Positions 8,780 through 17,212 of a stretch of 64,000 nucleotides of DNA are shown here, piece by piece. Source of the DNA: Paenibacillus dokdonensis (lineage in GTDB: Bacteria > Bacillota > Bacilli > Paenibacillales > Paenibacillaceae); assembly GCF_004916975.1 (NCBI RefSeq), contig NZ_STGQ01000001.1:124001-188000 (forward strand), written 5' to 3'. The translations under genes were made by a program, and so were the position numbers. Below the pieces are notes generated by a model. That model was not told the origin of the DNA. It ran no database searches and saw nothing but the letters and a program-made list of their open reading frames with translations. Every line of letters begins with the position of its first letter. Position 1 is the stretch's first letter.

Positions 8780-8923
8780 AAACGGAAGCGAATCTTGCGC
8801 TTTGTACTTCTCTTGTCATATGGCCCAGCCATCCGGATATGTGAACCGGCTGAACTTAATGAACGTCTTGCACAGATGGTGTCAGAGCTGGCGGAATATT
8901 ACCGCTCCCATGAAAAATTGTAG
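8780..8923 (+). pseudogene. C-terminal remnant of a WYL-domain (YafY-like) regulator
   Basis: Read in the same frame as the preceding gene, the 48 codons after its stop give LLSYGPAIRICEPAEL, then NERLAQMVSELAEYY, and end at TAG 8921-8923. The pattern SYGP-x-I/V-x-V-x-EP-x-x-L/LRERL-x-x-x-L is the usual C-terminus of WYL-domain transcription factors. No helix-turn-helix or WYL core lies upstream, so this looks like the last piece of a deleted regulator gene. Confidence 0.55.
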
Positions 8924-9041
8924 AATGAATTCGAATCAGCAGGTCTCTCGGACTATCCTTGCGGGAGCGGGAGGAGACCGATATAATTAAGGACAAGTTA
9001 TAGCATGGAATTGAAGCTGAAGGCGAAGGTGGGTCAAGGCA

Positions 9042-9536
9042 TTGAAACAGGTTCAAAACGGGAAACCGTTTGTATATACCTCCCATAGTCCTCAGGATAC
9101 GGAAGCACTCGCAGCGTGGCTGGCGAAAGCGGCAGGACCTGGTACCGTTATCGGTCTGGACGGAGATTTGGGAGCAGGGAAAACGGCATTTTCACAATCA
9201 TTTGCCAAGCATTTAGGCGTGAAGGCGATCGTTAATAGCCCCACGTTCACGATTATTAAAGAATACGAGGGGCGGCTGCCTTTCTATCATATGGACGTGT
9301 ACCGGGTGTCGCTTGAAGAGGCGGAGGACCTGGGGCTCGACGAATATTTTTACGGCAGCGGGGTAAGCCTCGTGGAATGGTCACAGATCGTGGGAGAGCT
9401 GCTGCCGGAGCCGCATCTGCATCTACAACTTGAAACCACCGGTCCAACCGAGCGGAGAATTACGGTGCAGGGTTACGGAGAGCCTTATGAAGAGTGGTGC
9501 AGAAGTCTGATACAGAATGGGGTCTTTACAGAATGA
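9042..9536 (+). CDS. tsaE: tRNA t6A biosynthesis ATPase TsaE
   Basis: A 164-residue P-loop ATPase with Walker A GDLGAGKTAFSQ, VNSPTFTIIKEYEG, FYHMDVYRV and SLVEWSQIVGELLPE, all standard TsaE (YdiB, YjeE) landmarks. TsaE works with TsaB and TsaD to place threonylcarbamoyl on A37 of ANN-reading tRNAs. The start is the TTG at 9042, with AAGGTGG at 9026-9032. First gene of the tsaE-tsaB-rimI-tsaD operon, all four joined by 4-base or 1-base overlaps. Confidence 0.93.
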   Translation: MKQVQNGKPFVYTSHSPQDTEALAAWLAKAAGPGTVIGLDGDLGAGKTAFSQSFAKHLGVKAIVNSPTFTIIKEYEGRLPFYHMDVYRVSLEEAEDLGLDEYFYGSGVSLVEWSQIVGELLPEPHLHLQLETTGPTERRITVQGYGEPYEEWCRSLIQNGVFTE

Positions 9537-10303
9537 ATCAACCACAATCACAGCCGCTTAAGCGGTTTTTGGCGTTGGATACGTCCACGGCATGTCTTGC
9601 TTTGGCGGTTATGGAAAATGATAAAGTACTGCATACCATTAAAGCCGCAGGGGAGCGGAATCACTCGGTTCACCTGCTGCCCCTTGTTCAAAAGGGATTG
9701 GCGGAAGCCGGTGTGGCATCAAGCGATCTGAACGGTATTGCGGTGGGCATCGGTCCCGGCTCTTATACGGGCACGCGCATTGCCGTTACGGCTGCCAAAA
9801 CGCTGGCCTGGACCTGGAATATTCCGGTTGCCGGTATTTCCAGTCTGCATGCATTGGCATGGAGCGGACTTCTGAGCGCTGCGGAGAGAGGCACCGGCAA
9901 GAATTGGGTGGTTCCTTTAGTGGATGCCAGAAGAGGGCAAGCCTATACGGCACTGTTTCAGGCTAATGGGGATCACATGCCTGTCCGCCATCATGAGGAT
10001 GCGATCCGCCTGATGGATCATTGGGTGGAAGAAATTGAACATCTATGGACCGAGACGCCTGAGGAAGAGAAGCCGGAGGGCATCTGGTTTGTAGGGGAGA
10101 TCGGGAATCTAGAAGCTGCAGCAGAACGTCTGCGTCCGATGCTCGGGGACCGGCTTCATATTACAGGATGTGATATGGAGGGTGAACCGGTGGGACGGCT
10201 GGGAGCGCAGCATCTAATGCGTGGAGAAATCGATGACGTGCACCGTTTAGTGCCGAATTATACACAGCTGGCGGAAGCTGAGAAGCTCCTGCGGAAGCCG
10301 TGA
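9533..10303 (+). CDS. tsaB: tRNA t6A biosynthesis protein TsaB
   Basis: A 256-residue ASKHA-fold protein: LALDTSTACLALAVM, RNHSVHLLPLVQKGL, and GIAVGIGPGSYTGTRIAVTAAKTLAW. TsaB (YdiC, YeaZ) is the non-catalytic partner of TsaD. ATG 9533 overlaps the stop of tsaE as ATGA, which argues for translational coupling and against the in-frame start further upstream inside tsaE. Confidence 0.93.
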   Translation: MNQPQSQPLKRFLALDTSTACLALAVMENDKVLHTIKAAGERNHSVHLLPLVQKGLAEAGVASSDLNGIAVGIGPGSYTGTRIAVTAAKTLAWTWNIPVAGISSLHALAWSGLLSAAERGTGKNWVVPLVDARRGQAYTALFQANGDHMPVRHHEDAIRLMDHWVEEIEHLWTETPEEEKPEGIWFVGEIGNLEAAAERLRPMLGDRLHITGCDMEGEPVGRLGAQHLMRGEIDDVHRLVPNYTQLAEAEKLLRKP

Positions 10304-10842
10304 AGGGAGTCTGTCATAACGTCATGGAGCAGGAGTTGTACTTGAATAATGAAGGCCTGACCTTCAGACAAATGGCGCTGGAGGATATTCCGGATGTAAT
10401 GGTAATCGAGCATGAAGCCTTTACGCTGCCATGGACGGAGGATGCATTTCGAAACGAACTGACCCAGAACCATTTTGCACGTTATATGATTATGCAGTAT
10501 CTGGGTCAGGCGGTCGGTTATGCGGGAATGTGGACTGTCATCGACGAAGCGCATGTGACCAATATCGCTATTCTGGAGGCATTCCGCGGACGCAAATGGG
10601 GGGAACGCCTTCTGCGTGAACTCATGAAAACCGCAGCTCAGCTGGGGATGCAGCGGATGACGCTTGAGGTCAGGGTCACCAATGAAGTAGCGCAAAATTT
10701 ATATCGGAAGTTGGGATTTAAGCCTGCCGGGCTCCGCAAGGGTTATTATTCGGACAACCAGGAGGATGCCATGATTATGTGGGCGGATCTGCCTGAACGC
10801 GGCAGCGCTTATGGCAGTGAGGAAGGAAGCGAAGCATACTGA
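10300..10842 (+). CDS. rimI: Ribosomal-protein-alanine N-acetyltransferase RimI
   Basis: A GNAT-fold acetyltransferase of up to 180 residues: AFTLPWTEDAFRNELTQN, VTNIAILEAFRGRKWGERLLRELM with the acetyl-CoA loop, and VRVTNEVAQNLYRKLGFKPAGLRKGYY. RimI (YdiD) modifies the N-terminus of ribosomal protein S18 in Escherichia coli and is fixed in this operon across Firmicutes. GTG 10300 overlaps the tsaB stop; the ATG at 10324 behind AAGGGAG is an alternative start and would shorten it by eight residues. Confidence 0.9.
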   Translation: MKGVCHNVMEQELYLNNEGLTFRQMALEDIPDVMVIEHEAFTLPWTEDAFRNELTQNHFARYMIMQYLGQAVGYAGMWTVIDEAHVTNIAILEAFRGRKWGERLLRELMKTAAQLGMQRMTLEVRVTNEVAQNLYRKLGFKPAGLRKGYYSDNQEDAMIMWADLPERGSAYGSEEGSEAY

Positions 10843-11888
10843 TGAGTGAATTTCAAAATGAACATGAAACCTGCTATATACTGGCGGTGGAGACAAGCTG
10901 TGATGAGACTTCCGTTGCTGTTGTGAAGGACGGCAAGGAGGTGCTCAGCAATCTGATCGCCAGCCAGATTGAAACCCATAAAGCCTTTGGCGGTGTTGTG
11001 CCGGAGGTCGCCTCACGTAAGCATGTTGAGAATATTACGCTGATGCTGGAAGAAGCCATGAACAAGGCAGGCATCCGCCTTCAGGATATTTCGGCAGTGG
11101 CCGTCACACAGGGACCGGGCCTAGTCGGGGCTTTGCTGGTCGGCGTGGTTGCTGCTACCAGTCTGGCCATGGCGCTGAATAAGCCGCTGATCGGTACACA
11201 CCATATTGCCGGGCATATTTATGCCAACCGTCTGGTGGCGGATATTGAGTATCCGTGCATGGCGCTGGTCGTTTCCGGAGGGCATACGGATCTGGTGTAC
11301 ATGAAGTCTGAGGGCAGCTTCGAGGTCATAGGCCGTACTCGTGACGATGCTGTGGGCGAGGCTTACGACAAAGTCGCCCGTGCTATTGGCTTTCCCTATC
11401 CAGGCGGACCGCATGTGGACCGCCTGGCACTGGAGTCAGATGAAGCGATTGATCTTCCGCGTGTGTGGCTTGAACCGGATTCTTACGACTTCAGCTTCAG
11501 CGGATTAAAATCCGCGGTACTCAATGTTGTCAATCAGCGCAAAATGCGCGGAGAATCACCGATGGAGGGGGCCATTGCCCGCGGATTCCAGGAGTCTGTC
11601 GTTGAGGTGCTTACCACGAAGGCCATCCGGGCAGTCAAGGCCTACGGCGCGAAACAGCTGCTGCTTTGCGGAGGCGTTGCCGCCAACCGGGGTTTGCGCA
11701 GAGAGCTGGACCAGCAGTGTCAAAAGGAGGGCATTCCTTTGATCATTCCACCGTTCGAGTATTGTACGGATAATGCGGCCATGATTGGTGCCGCAGCCTA
11801 TTTGAAGTGGAAGGAACAAAAATTTACGGCCCTCGATATCAAGGCGATGCCGCAATTTTCGCTGGAAGACTGGTCAGTGCAGGAATAA
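10842..11888 (+). CDS. tsaD: tRNA N6-adenosine threonylcarbamoyltransferase TsaD
   Basis: A 348-residue Kae1/Gcp family enzyme. Metal ligands appear in HHIAGHIYANR, with SCDETSVAVVKDG at the N-terminus, VVSGGHTDLVYM, DDAVGEAYDKVARAIGFPYPGGPHVD, FSFSGLKSAVLN and the C-terminal CTDNAAMIGAAAY. It transfers threonylcarbamoyl to A37 of tRNA. ATG 10842 shares its A with the rimI stop (TGATG). In B. subtilis the next gene is the ABC-F gene ydiF; here leuA with its leaders lies between. Confidence 0.95.
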   Translation: MSEFQNEHETCYILAVETSCDETSVAVVKDGKEVLSNLIASQIETHKAFGGVVPEVASRKHVENITLMLEEAMNKAGIRLQDISAVAVTQGPGLVGALLVGVVAATSLAMALNKPLIGTHHIAGHIYANRLVADIEYPCMALVVSGGHTDLVYMKSEGSFEVIGRTRDDAVGEAYDKVARAIGFPYPGGPHVDRLALESDEAIDLPRVWLEPDSYDFSFSGLKSAVLNVVNQRKMRGESPMEGAIARGFQESVVEVLTTKAIRAVKAYGAKQLLLCGGVAANRGLRRELDQQCQKEGIPLIIPPFEYCTDNAAMIGAAAYLKWKEQKFTALDIKAMPQFSLEDWSVQE

Positions 11889-11928
11889 ATGATTTCCGAA
11901 AAGGGAAGCCTCTTTTTAGAATTACCTA

Positions 11929-11957
11929 TTGACAGCATTTGCCTTAAACTTTATAAT
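11929..11957 (+). promoter_or_regulatory. Sigma-A promoter of the leuA leader
   Basis: TTGACA (11929-11934), a 17-base spacer and TATAAT (11952-11957): a perfect consensus promoter. Transcription would start just before the first T-box. Confidence 0.9.
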
Positions 11958-11974
11958 CAGTTCAAATTCCAAAT

Positions 11975-12277
11975 GGATATGTTGTAACGCAATGAACAGG
12001 AGCAGTAGGAATCCGGGATATTAGAGAGCTGCGGGATGGTGCAACGCAGTCAAAGGAACCTGCAACTCGCCTGGAAGCGGAGCAGTGGAAATACCGGATA
12101 TTCATTTTCCGGACCGGTTTTGCAACCGGATAGTATACTGCTACGGTCAGCCACCGATAAGAGGCTATTGAGGGGTTTCTTGGATTCCGCCATGGATGAA
12201 GAGGAGCAACAAGAGTGGTACCGCGAAGGTGAACAGCCTGTCGTCTCTTGAATGACAAGAGATGGCAGGCTTTTTTG
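11975..12277 (+). promoter_or_regulatory. T-box leader 1 (leucine type) with terminator
   Basis: Shows the T-box hallmarks in order: GCAGTA of the specifier loop, AGAGAGCTG, GGATGGTGCAACGCAG in the distal Stem I loop, a probable CTC (Leu) specifier at 12066-12068, GGAAGCGGAGC, the T-box core AGAGTGGTACCGCG at 12212-12225, and a terminator with arms around CGTCTCTTG / CAAGAGATGG followed by TTTTTT (about 12234-12276). Uncharged tRNA-Leu(GAG) should stabilise the antiterminator. The specifier call rests on alignment with the second copy. Confidence 0.9.
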
Positions 12278-12307
12278 TATTCCAAAACAACAATGATGAT
12301 TTCATAT

Positions 12308-12616
12308 ACGAAACGCGATGAACGGGAGCAGTAAAAGGAATTCTGATCTAAAGAGAGCTGCGGGGTGGTGCGACGCAGTGACAGATCCTTCGAATCTCGC
12401 CCGGAAGCGGAGCGGTGGAAACGGAATTTTTTCCGAGTACACCGCATTACGGCTGGCCCCCGTTACAGGGATGCTCCATGATCAGAAGTATAATGATGTG
12501 GAGCTCGAGGAGGGTGTTTTCATTCCGGCAAGGACATGGAAGCACCAAAAAGAGTGGTACCGCGGAGGGTGTAAAGCCTGTCGTCTCTTGTTTACAAGAG
12601 ATGGCGGGCTTTTTGG
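12308..12616 (+). promoter_or_regulatory. T-box leader 2 (leucine type) with terminator
   Basis: A second complete T-box directly downstream of the first: GAGCAGTAAAAGG, AGAGAGCTG, GGGTGGTGCGACGCAG, a probable CTC specifier at 12396-12398 followed by GCCCGGAAGCGGAGCG, the core AGAGTGGTACCGCG at 12551-12564, and a terminator hairpin 12574-12615 (CGTCTCTTG tttaCAAGAGATGG then T residues). No promoter was seen between the two copies, so transcription must escape both terminators to reach leuA. Confidence 0.9.
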
Positions 12617-12865
12617 TTTGTGTGCGGACAGGGATATGACATGAACTGAAGGCATACAGCCTTGCTGCCGGCAGCAGTGGGTGGGTCAACAGGAAGCCGC
12701 AAGTCGACGTGTGGTTTCCTAAAAGAAATGTTTTTTCGGCATAGAATTAAGTAGCAGGCGGATCGGCAGTTATCGCAGCGGTCAGTAGGCTTGAAGCCAA
12801 GAATTAAGTAGTATTGCTATTCCGAACCGAATATATAAAAAAGATAATCCAAGGAGGACTTTCCC

Positions 12866-14416
12866 ATGACCGATAAATCAAGAATTCAAATCTTCGATAC
12901 CACACTGAGAGACGGAGAACAGGCGCCAGGTGCAAGCATTAAACCGGAGCAAAAGATTGCTTTGGCATCCAAGCTGATTGAGCTGGGGATCGACGTCATT
13001 GAACCTGGTTTTCCCATTTCGAGCCCGGGTGAGTTTGCCGCGGTACAGGAAATCTCACGCCGGTTCCAGCAGGTAGAGATCTGCGGCTTCGCCCGTGCGG
13101 TCAAAGGGGATATTGAATCTGCCGTTAAAGCAACCCAGGATGCTGCGCGCCGGCGTATCCATCTGTTTATTTCATCCTCGGATATTCACCTGCAGCATCA
13201 AATGCGAAAAACACGCAAGGAGGCCGTAGCCCTTGCACGCGAGATGACAGCTTACGCCAGACAATTCTCGGATGTCGTTGAATTTACGGCTATGGATGCG
13301 ACACGTACACGAATCGAGGATCTGATCGAAATGGTGGAGGTCGCGATCGAAGAGGGAGCCTCGATCATCAATCTTCCGGATACGGTTGGCTACGCGCTGC
13401 CGCAGGAATATGGAGACATGTTCCGCCGTGTCCGCGATGAAGCCAGAGGAGGCAAGTCCGTTCAGTACAGCGCTCACTGCCATAATGACTTGGGTCTTGC
13501 TGTGGCTAACAGTCTGGCTGCCATTCAAAATGGAGCATCCCAGGTGGAAGTGACCGTAAACGGAATTGGCGAACGAACGGGCAATGCTGCCTTGGAGGAG
13601 CTGGTCATGGCGCTGGAGACGAGAGGCGACGCACTGGGCTATACGACAGGAATCGCAATCGAAAAGCTATATGAAACTTCCCGGATGATCAGCGGGGCTA
13701 TGCATTTTCCGATGGCGTATAACAAGCCTATCGTTGGCCGCAACGCCTTCCAGCATGAATCCGGTATCCACCAGGATGGTCTGCTGAAAGACCGAAGTAC
13801 TTACGAAATTATGAATCCGGAGAAAATGGGAATTCCACGCAGCATGATTATTCTGGGCAAGCATTCCGGCCGTCATGCTCTTCGTGACCGTCTGGCCCGT
13901 TATGGCATTGAAATCCAAGGTGAAGAGCTGAATCAGTTCTACAATGTATTTAAAGAAGCGGCAGATCAATTGAAAGTGGTCAGTGATAATCAGCTGCTGC
14001 AGATGGTCAGCCAATCGCTGGGCAAACCCACTCAAGTATATGAGCTGGGAGATGTTCAGGTCGTGGCGGGCAGTGCTTCCAACCGTGTGGCGGCAGTGAC
14101 TCTGCGTCATCTTCATGAGAACCGGGAGACCTCGCACTCGAGCATGGGTAATGGACCGCTTGAAGCGGTTATTGCAGCGATCAGCCAAGGTATTGACGCA
14201 GAGATTACATTTGGTGATCTTGAGCTGCACTCCTTAAGCGGTGGCGAGGATGCCCATGCCGAAGCAGCGGTCAGTGTTGAACGGAAGGGAAAAACCTACC
14301 GGGGGACAGCCGTACACCATGATATTGTCATGGCAGCCGGTCTGGCGTATGTAGCAGCCTGTAACAGCGCCGTTTTGTCAGCAGAGGATGAGGGAAAGCC
14401 GCTGCAAGTTAATTAA
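12866..14416 (+). CDS. leuA: 2-isopropylmalate synthase
   Basis: A 516-residue LeuA. The catalytic N-terminus has IFDTTLRDGEQAPGAS, the metal site shows as HCHNDLGLAVANSL, and GRNAFQHESGIHQDG and LGKHSGRHALRDRL follow. The C-terminal region (from about residue 390) is the regulatory LeuA dimer domain, with VTLRHLHENRET and the late GTAVHHDIVMAAGLAYVAACN. It condenses acetyl-CoA with 2-oxoisovalerate, the committed step to leucine, and is normally inhibited by leucine. AAGGAGG lies 9 bases upstream of the ATG. It stands alone here, without leuBCD, under two leucine-type T-boxes. Confidence 0.96.
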   Translation: MTDKSRIQIFDTTLRDGEQAPGASIKPEQKIALASKLIELGIDVIEPGFPISSPGEFAAVQEISRRFQQVEICGFARAVKGDIESAVKATQDAARRRIHLFISSSDIHLQHQMRKTRKEAVALAREMTAYARQFSDVVEFTAMDATRTRIEDLIEMVEVAIEEGASIINLPDTVGYALPQEYGDMFRRVRDEARGGKSVQYSAHCHNDLGLAVANSLAAIQNGASQVEVTVNGIGERTGNAALEELVMALETRGDALGYTTGIAIEKLYETSRMISGAMHFPMAYNKPIVGRNAFQHESGIHQDGLLKDRSTYEIMNPEKMGIPRSMIILGKHSGRHALRDRLARYGIEIQGEELNQFYNVFKEAADQLKVVSDNQLLQMVSQSLGKPTQVYELGDVQVVAGSASNRVAAVTLRHLHENRETSHSSMGNGPLEAVIAAISQGIDAEITFGDLELHSLSGGEDAHAEAAVSVERKGKTYRGTAVHHDIVMAAGLAYVAACNSAVLSAEDEGKPLQVN

Positions 14417-14450
14417 TCATAAGCAGCTTCTGCATTACGGCAGCCGTAGT

Positions 14451-14486
14451 GCCCGTTACTTGAGTGAAAGTACGGGCCTTTTTTTA
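14451..14486 (+). terminator. Terminator of leuA
   Basis: GCCCGTTACTT and AAGTACGGGC pair around a six-base loop with one bulge, followed by about eight T residues. Confidence 0.85.
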
Positions 14487-14548
14487 TGGGAAGATCGGGA
14501 GGTCAAGAACTGCTATTCTTACAGCATTCGACATTCTTTTTGTCAAGA

Positions 14549-14795
14549 TGTGGACAATGTTATCCACATATTCAACCAAATTTGTGTACAAAATCATGTT
14601 TAATGCGCAATCCGTTGGTTTATAAGGGTTTTGAAAACGGGGATAGTGTTTTCATTTTCACGAAGCAAAAACTGTGGATAATGTGGATAATTTGGTGGAT
14701 AAAAGTGGATGATGCAAAAAAACTTAATTTATTCAATAAAAAATGGCCCAAAGGGCCATTTTCTTGACTAAGTTATGCACTTTTTATGTGGATAA
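14549..14795. promoter_or_regulatory. DnaA-box cluster
   Basis: Four perfect DnaA boxes (TTATCCACA or its complement) lie at 14560-14568, 14673-14681, 14682-14690 and 14787-14795. One-mismatch copies occur at 14549-14557 (TGTGGACAA, inverted relative to the first) and 14694-14702 (GGTGGATAA), plus two TGTGTACAA motifs. The surrounding 300 bases are AT-rich and code for nothing. B. subtilis is known to carry a DnaA-box cluster beside gcp (tsaD), between it and the ABC-F gene ydiF, that helps titrate DnaA; the neighbour genes match here. Binding itself is inferred. Confidence 0.8.
14735..14760 (-). terminator. Terminator of the ABC-F gene
   Basis: AATGGCCC aaa GGGCCATT, a perfect 8-base-pair stem; on the minus strand it is followed by a T-rich run. 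It sits among the DnaA boxes. Confidence 0.8.
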
Positions 14796-14899
14796 GATTG
14801 TGTACAAACATTTTCCTTTGAAATTAAAAAAGTTTTGTGAATTTGACAAAATACGTTTTCTTGATCTCAAAGACCTATATTGCAAGACCAAAGTCCGGA

Positions 14900-16849
14900 T
14901 TAATCGCTAACGAGCGTCTCCCATTCGGCGAAGATCTCATCAAGCTGTGTTTTCTTGGCCTCTTGATCCTGCTGATGCTTTTGCAGGGCCATGTAATCCT
15001 GGAATACCTCTGGCTTAGTCATTTCAGTTTCAAGTTCAGCGATGGTGCTTTCCAGCTCTTGAATTTGTTCCTCCAATGCGGCAAGTCTGCGTTGGCGGTT
15101 TCGTTCCTCGCGTTTCGCCTGCTTGTCGGCTTCAAAGGAGTTGACGCCCGCTTTCTCGGCTGCATCGGCAGAATTCTCTGGTTTCGACACACTGCCGCCT
15201 GCAGCTTCAAGCGCCTCCTGTGTCAATTCCTCAAGTTCCTGCTTTTTGGCGGTATAATCGTCATAATTCCCCAGGAAATGCTCAACGCCTTGCGGATGAA
15301 GCTCGATGATCCGTTCGGCCATTTTATTGAGAAAATAACGGTCATGCGAGATGAACAGAAGGGTCCCCTCGTAATCAATCAGTGCGGACTCGAGCACCTC
15401 TTTGCTGTATAGATCGAGATGGTTGGTAGGTTCGTCAAGAATTAGCATGTTGGCTTCCAGCAGCATCAGCTTGGCGAGTGCGACACGCGCTTTTTCGCCG
15501 CCGCTGAGCGCAGCGATTTTTTTCAGAACATCCTCACCGCTGAACAGGAAGTTACCCAGCACAGTACGGATCCTGGCTTCTTCCATATGCGGATACTCGC
15601 TCCATAGCTCCTCCAATACCGTATTGGCGGGATTCAGGTTTGTCTGTTCCTGATCATAATAGCCAAGCTTAACCTTCGTTCCCCAATGGATCGATCCAGA
15701 CTCTTGCCGGAAGCTTCCGATCAGGCATTTAAGCAGCGTCGATTTGCCGATACCGTTTGGACCGATCAGGGCAACGGTTTCTCCGCGGTGCAGATCAAAT
15801 GATACCTTTGAAAACAGCCTCTTGGGAGGGGAGAAGGAAACAGCGAGATCCTTAACTTGCAGCACATCTTTACCGGTCATATATTCCACGCCAAAGGAAA
15901 AGACGGCCTTTTTCAAATCCCCCATGGGTTTGTCCAAACGATCCATCTTGTCGAGGGCTTTCCGGCGGCTTTGTGCCCGCTTGGTGGTAGAGGCCCGGAC
16001 GATGTTTTTTTGTACAAAATCCTCCAGCCGTGCAATTTCATCCTGCTGTTTCTCGTACTGCTTCATTGCCGATTCAAATTCAGCAGCTTTAAGATCAATA
16101 TAACGGCTGTAATTTCCGGTGTAACGCTTCGATTGGTGGCGCTCGATTTCAACGATGGTAGTCACAAGCCGATCCAGGAAGTAGCGGTCATGAGAAACGA
16201 CCAGTATGGCTCCGGAATAGGACCGCAAGTAATCCTCCAGCCAGGTTAAAGTCGCAATATCAAGATGGTTGGTCGGTTCGTCCAGCATGAGCAGATCTGG
16301 AGCCAGCAGCAGGATTCGCGCCAGAGCCAGGCGTGTTTTTTGACCGCCACTGAGAGTGGATATCGGGGTATCCGGAGCAAAGCTGCCGAACCCCATGCCA
16401 TGAAGGACGCTGCGAATGCGGGTCTCCATTTCGTAACCGCCATGGTCCTTGAACCAATCGGAACGGATGGCGTAACGGTCGAGCAGTTCCTGATATTTTT
16501 TCGGATTATCCATTTGGGAAGGATCCGCGATTTGCTGTTCGAGAAGACGCAGTTCTTTTTCTGTTTCAATTAAAGGGGAAAATACGTCCAGCATTTCTTC
16601 CCAGATCGTGCGGTTAGATTGAAGACCGCTGTTCTGGGCGAGATAGCCGATCGTGGTTTCCTTGGATTTATAAATTTGTCCGCCGTCATACGAGATTTCA
16701 CCTGCGAGAATCTGTAGAAGGGTGGATTTGCCGGCGCCATTGACCCCAACGAGTCCGACACGCTCCCTTTCCAAAATCTGCAGATTGATTCCCTCGAGCA
16801 CGGGCTCTATTCCATATAATTTTCTGATTCCACTTGCTTGAAGCAGCAT
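14900..16849 (-). CDS. ABC-F family ATPase (YdiF-like)
   Basis: A 649-residue protein with two ATPase cassettes and no membrane segment. Walker A: GVNGAGKST and GPNGIGKST; signatures: LSGGQKTRLALARIL and LSGGEKARVALAKLM; Walker B: LMLDEPTNHLD and LILDEPTNHLD. A charged linker between cassettes (FVQKNIVRASTTKRAQSRRK) is the P-site tRNA-interaction motif. The C-terminus (from about residue 540) is a Glu/Lys/Gln-rich coiled coil. ABC-F proteins act on ribosomes, relieving stalls or antibiotic block. ATG 16849 follows GGAGG; an upstream in-frame ATG at 16867 contains that site and is less likely. It runs opposite to all neighbours, as ydiF does in B. subtilis. Confidence 0.93.
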   Translation of the reverse strand: MLLQASGIRKLYGIEPVLEGINLQILERERVGLVGVNGAGKSTLLQILAGEISYDGGQIYKSKETTIGYLAQNSGLQSNRTIWEEMLDVFSPLIETEKELRLLEQQIADPSQMDNPKKYQELLDRYAIRSDWFKDHGGYEMETRIRSVLHGMGFGSFAPDTPISTLSGGQKTRLALARILLLAPDLLMLDEPTNHLDIATLTWLEDYLRSYSGAILVVSHDRYFLDRLVTTIVEIERHQSKRYTGNYSRYIDLKAAEFESAMKQYEKQQDEIARLEDFVQKNIVRASTTKRAQSRRKALDKMDRLDKPMGDLKKAVFSFGVEYMTGKDVLQVKDLAVSFSPPKRLFSKVSFDLHRGETVALIGPNGIGKSTLLKCLIGSFRQESGSIHWGTKVKLGYYDQEQTNLNPANTVLEELWSEYPHMEEARIRTVLGNFLFSGEDVLKKIAALSGGEKARVALAKLMLLEANMLILDEPTNHLDLYSKEVLESALIDYEGTLLFISHDRYFLNKMAERIIELHPQGVEHFLGNYDDYTAKKQELEELTQEALEAAGGSVSKPENSADAAEKAGVNSFEADKQAKREERNRQRRLAALEEQIQELESTIAELETEMTKPEVFQDYMALQKHQQDQEAKKTQLDEIFAEWETLVSD

Positions 16850-16867
16850 GAGCTGATTAACCTCCAT

Positions 16868-17212
16868 CTATATGGAATTGAAATCAATATAAAGAAGCTT
16901 GAATCAATTCCGTCGATATATAATGAATAAATTCTGATCACCTTAATAATCCCAGTTTACATGAAATACGAAGAATTCGCGACTTGAAGGGCAGGACTTC
17001 AGACCAATCTTGGCGAAAATGGAGCAACAGTGGTAAACTAAGAGCAAAATGAACCTGCGGGTTTTGCAAAAGTTCATGAAGCGGCTGAATACATGCTATA
17101 TGTAGATCTATACGGTGTGAAGATTCCATATATGGCTCCATGATGAAAATGAAATGAAATTTATGAAAATTCGAAAGTTTACTTTTTAAGGGAAGGCAGC
17201 TGTTTTTAAACG
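16868..17212. other. 345-base intergenic region without a recognisable gene
   Basis: AT-rich gap between the divergent ABC-F and cyclo-ligase genes. I see no convincing gene, RNA or operator; it must contain promoters in both directions, but none has a clear consensus. Confidence 0.5.

Noticed and set aside
12036..12644. Open frames of 71-108 codons within the T-box leaders
   Set aside because: They overlap conserved RNA elements (Stem I, T-box core and terminators), lack ribosome sites and resemble no protein.
14388..14767. Short frames across the leuA 3' end and DnaA-box region
   Set aside because: They cross the leuA terminator and the DnaA boxes and have no ribosome site; the AT-rich composition explains the long frames.
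17090..17150. Palindromic CCATATATGG and a nearby ATATGTAGATCTATAC-type dyad
   Set aside because: AT-rich short palindromes arise often by chance, and no promoter or regulator gives them a context.
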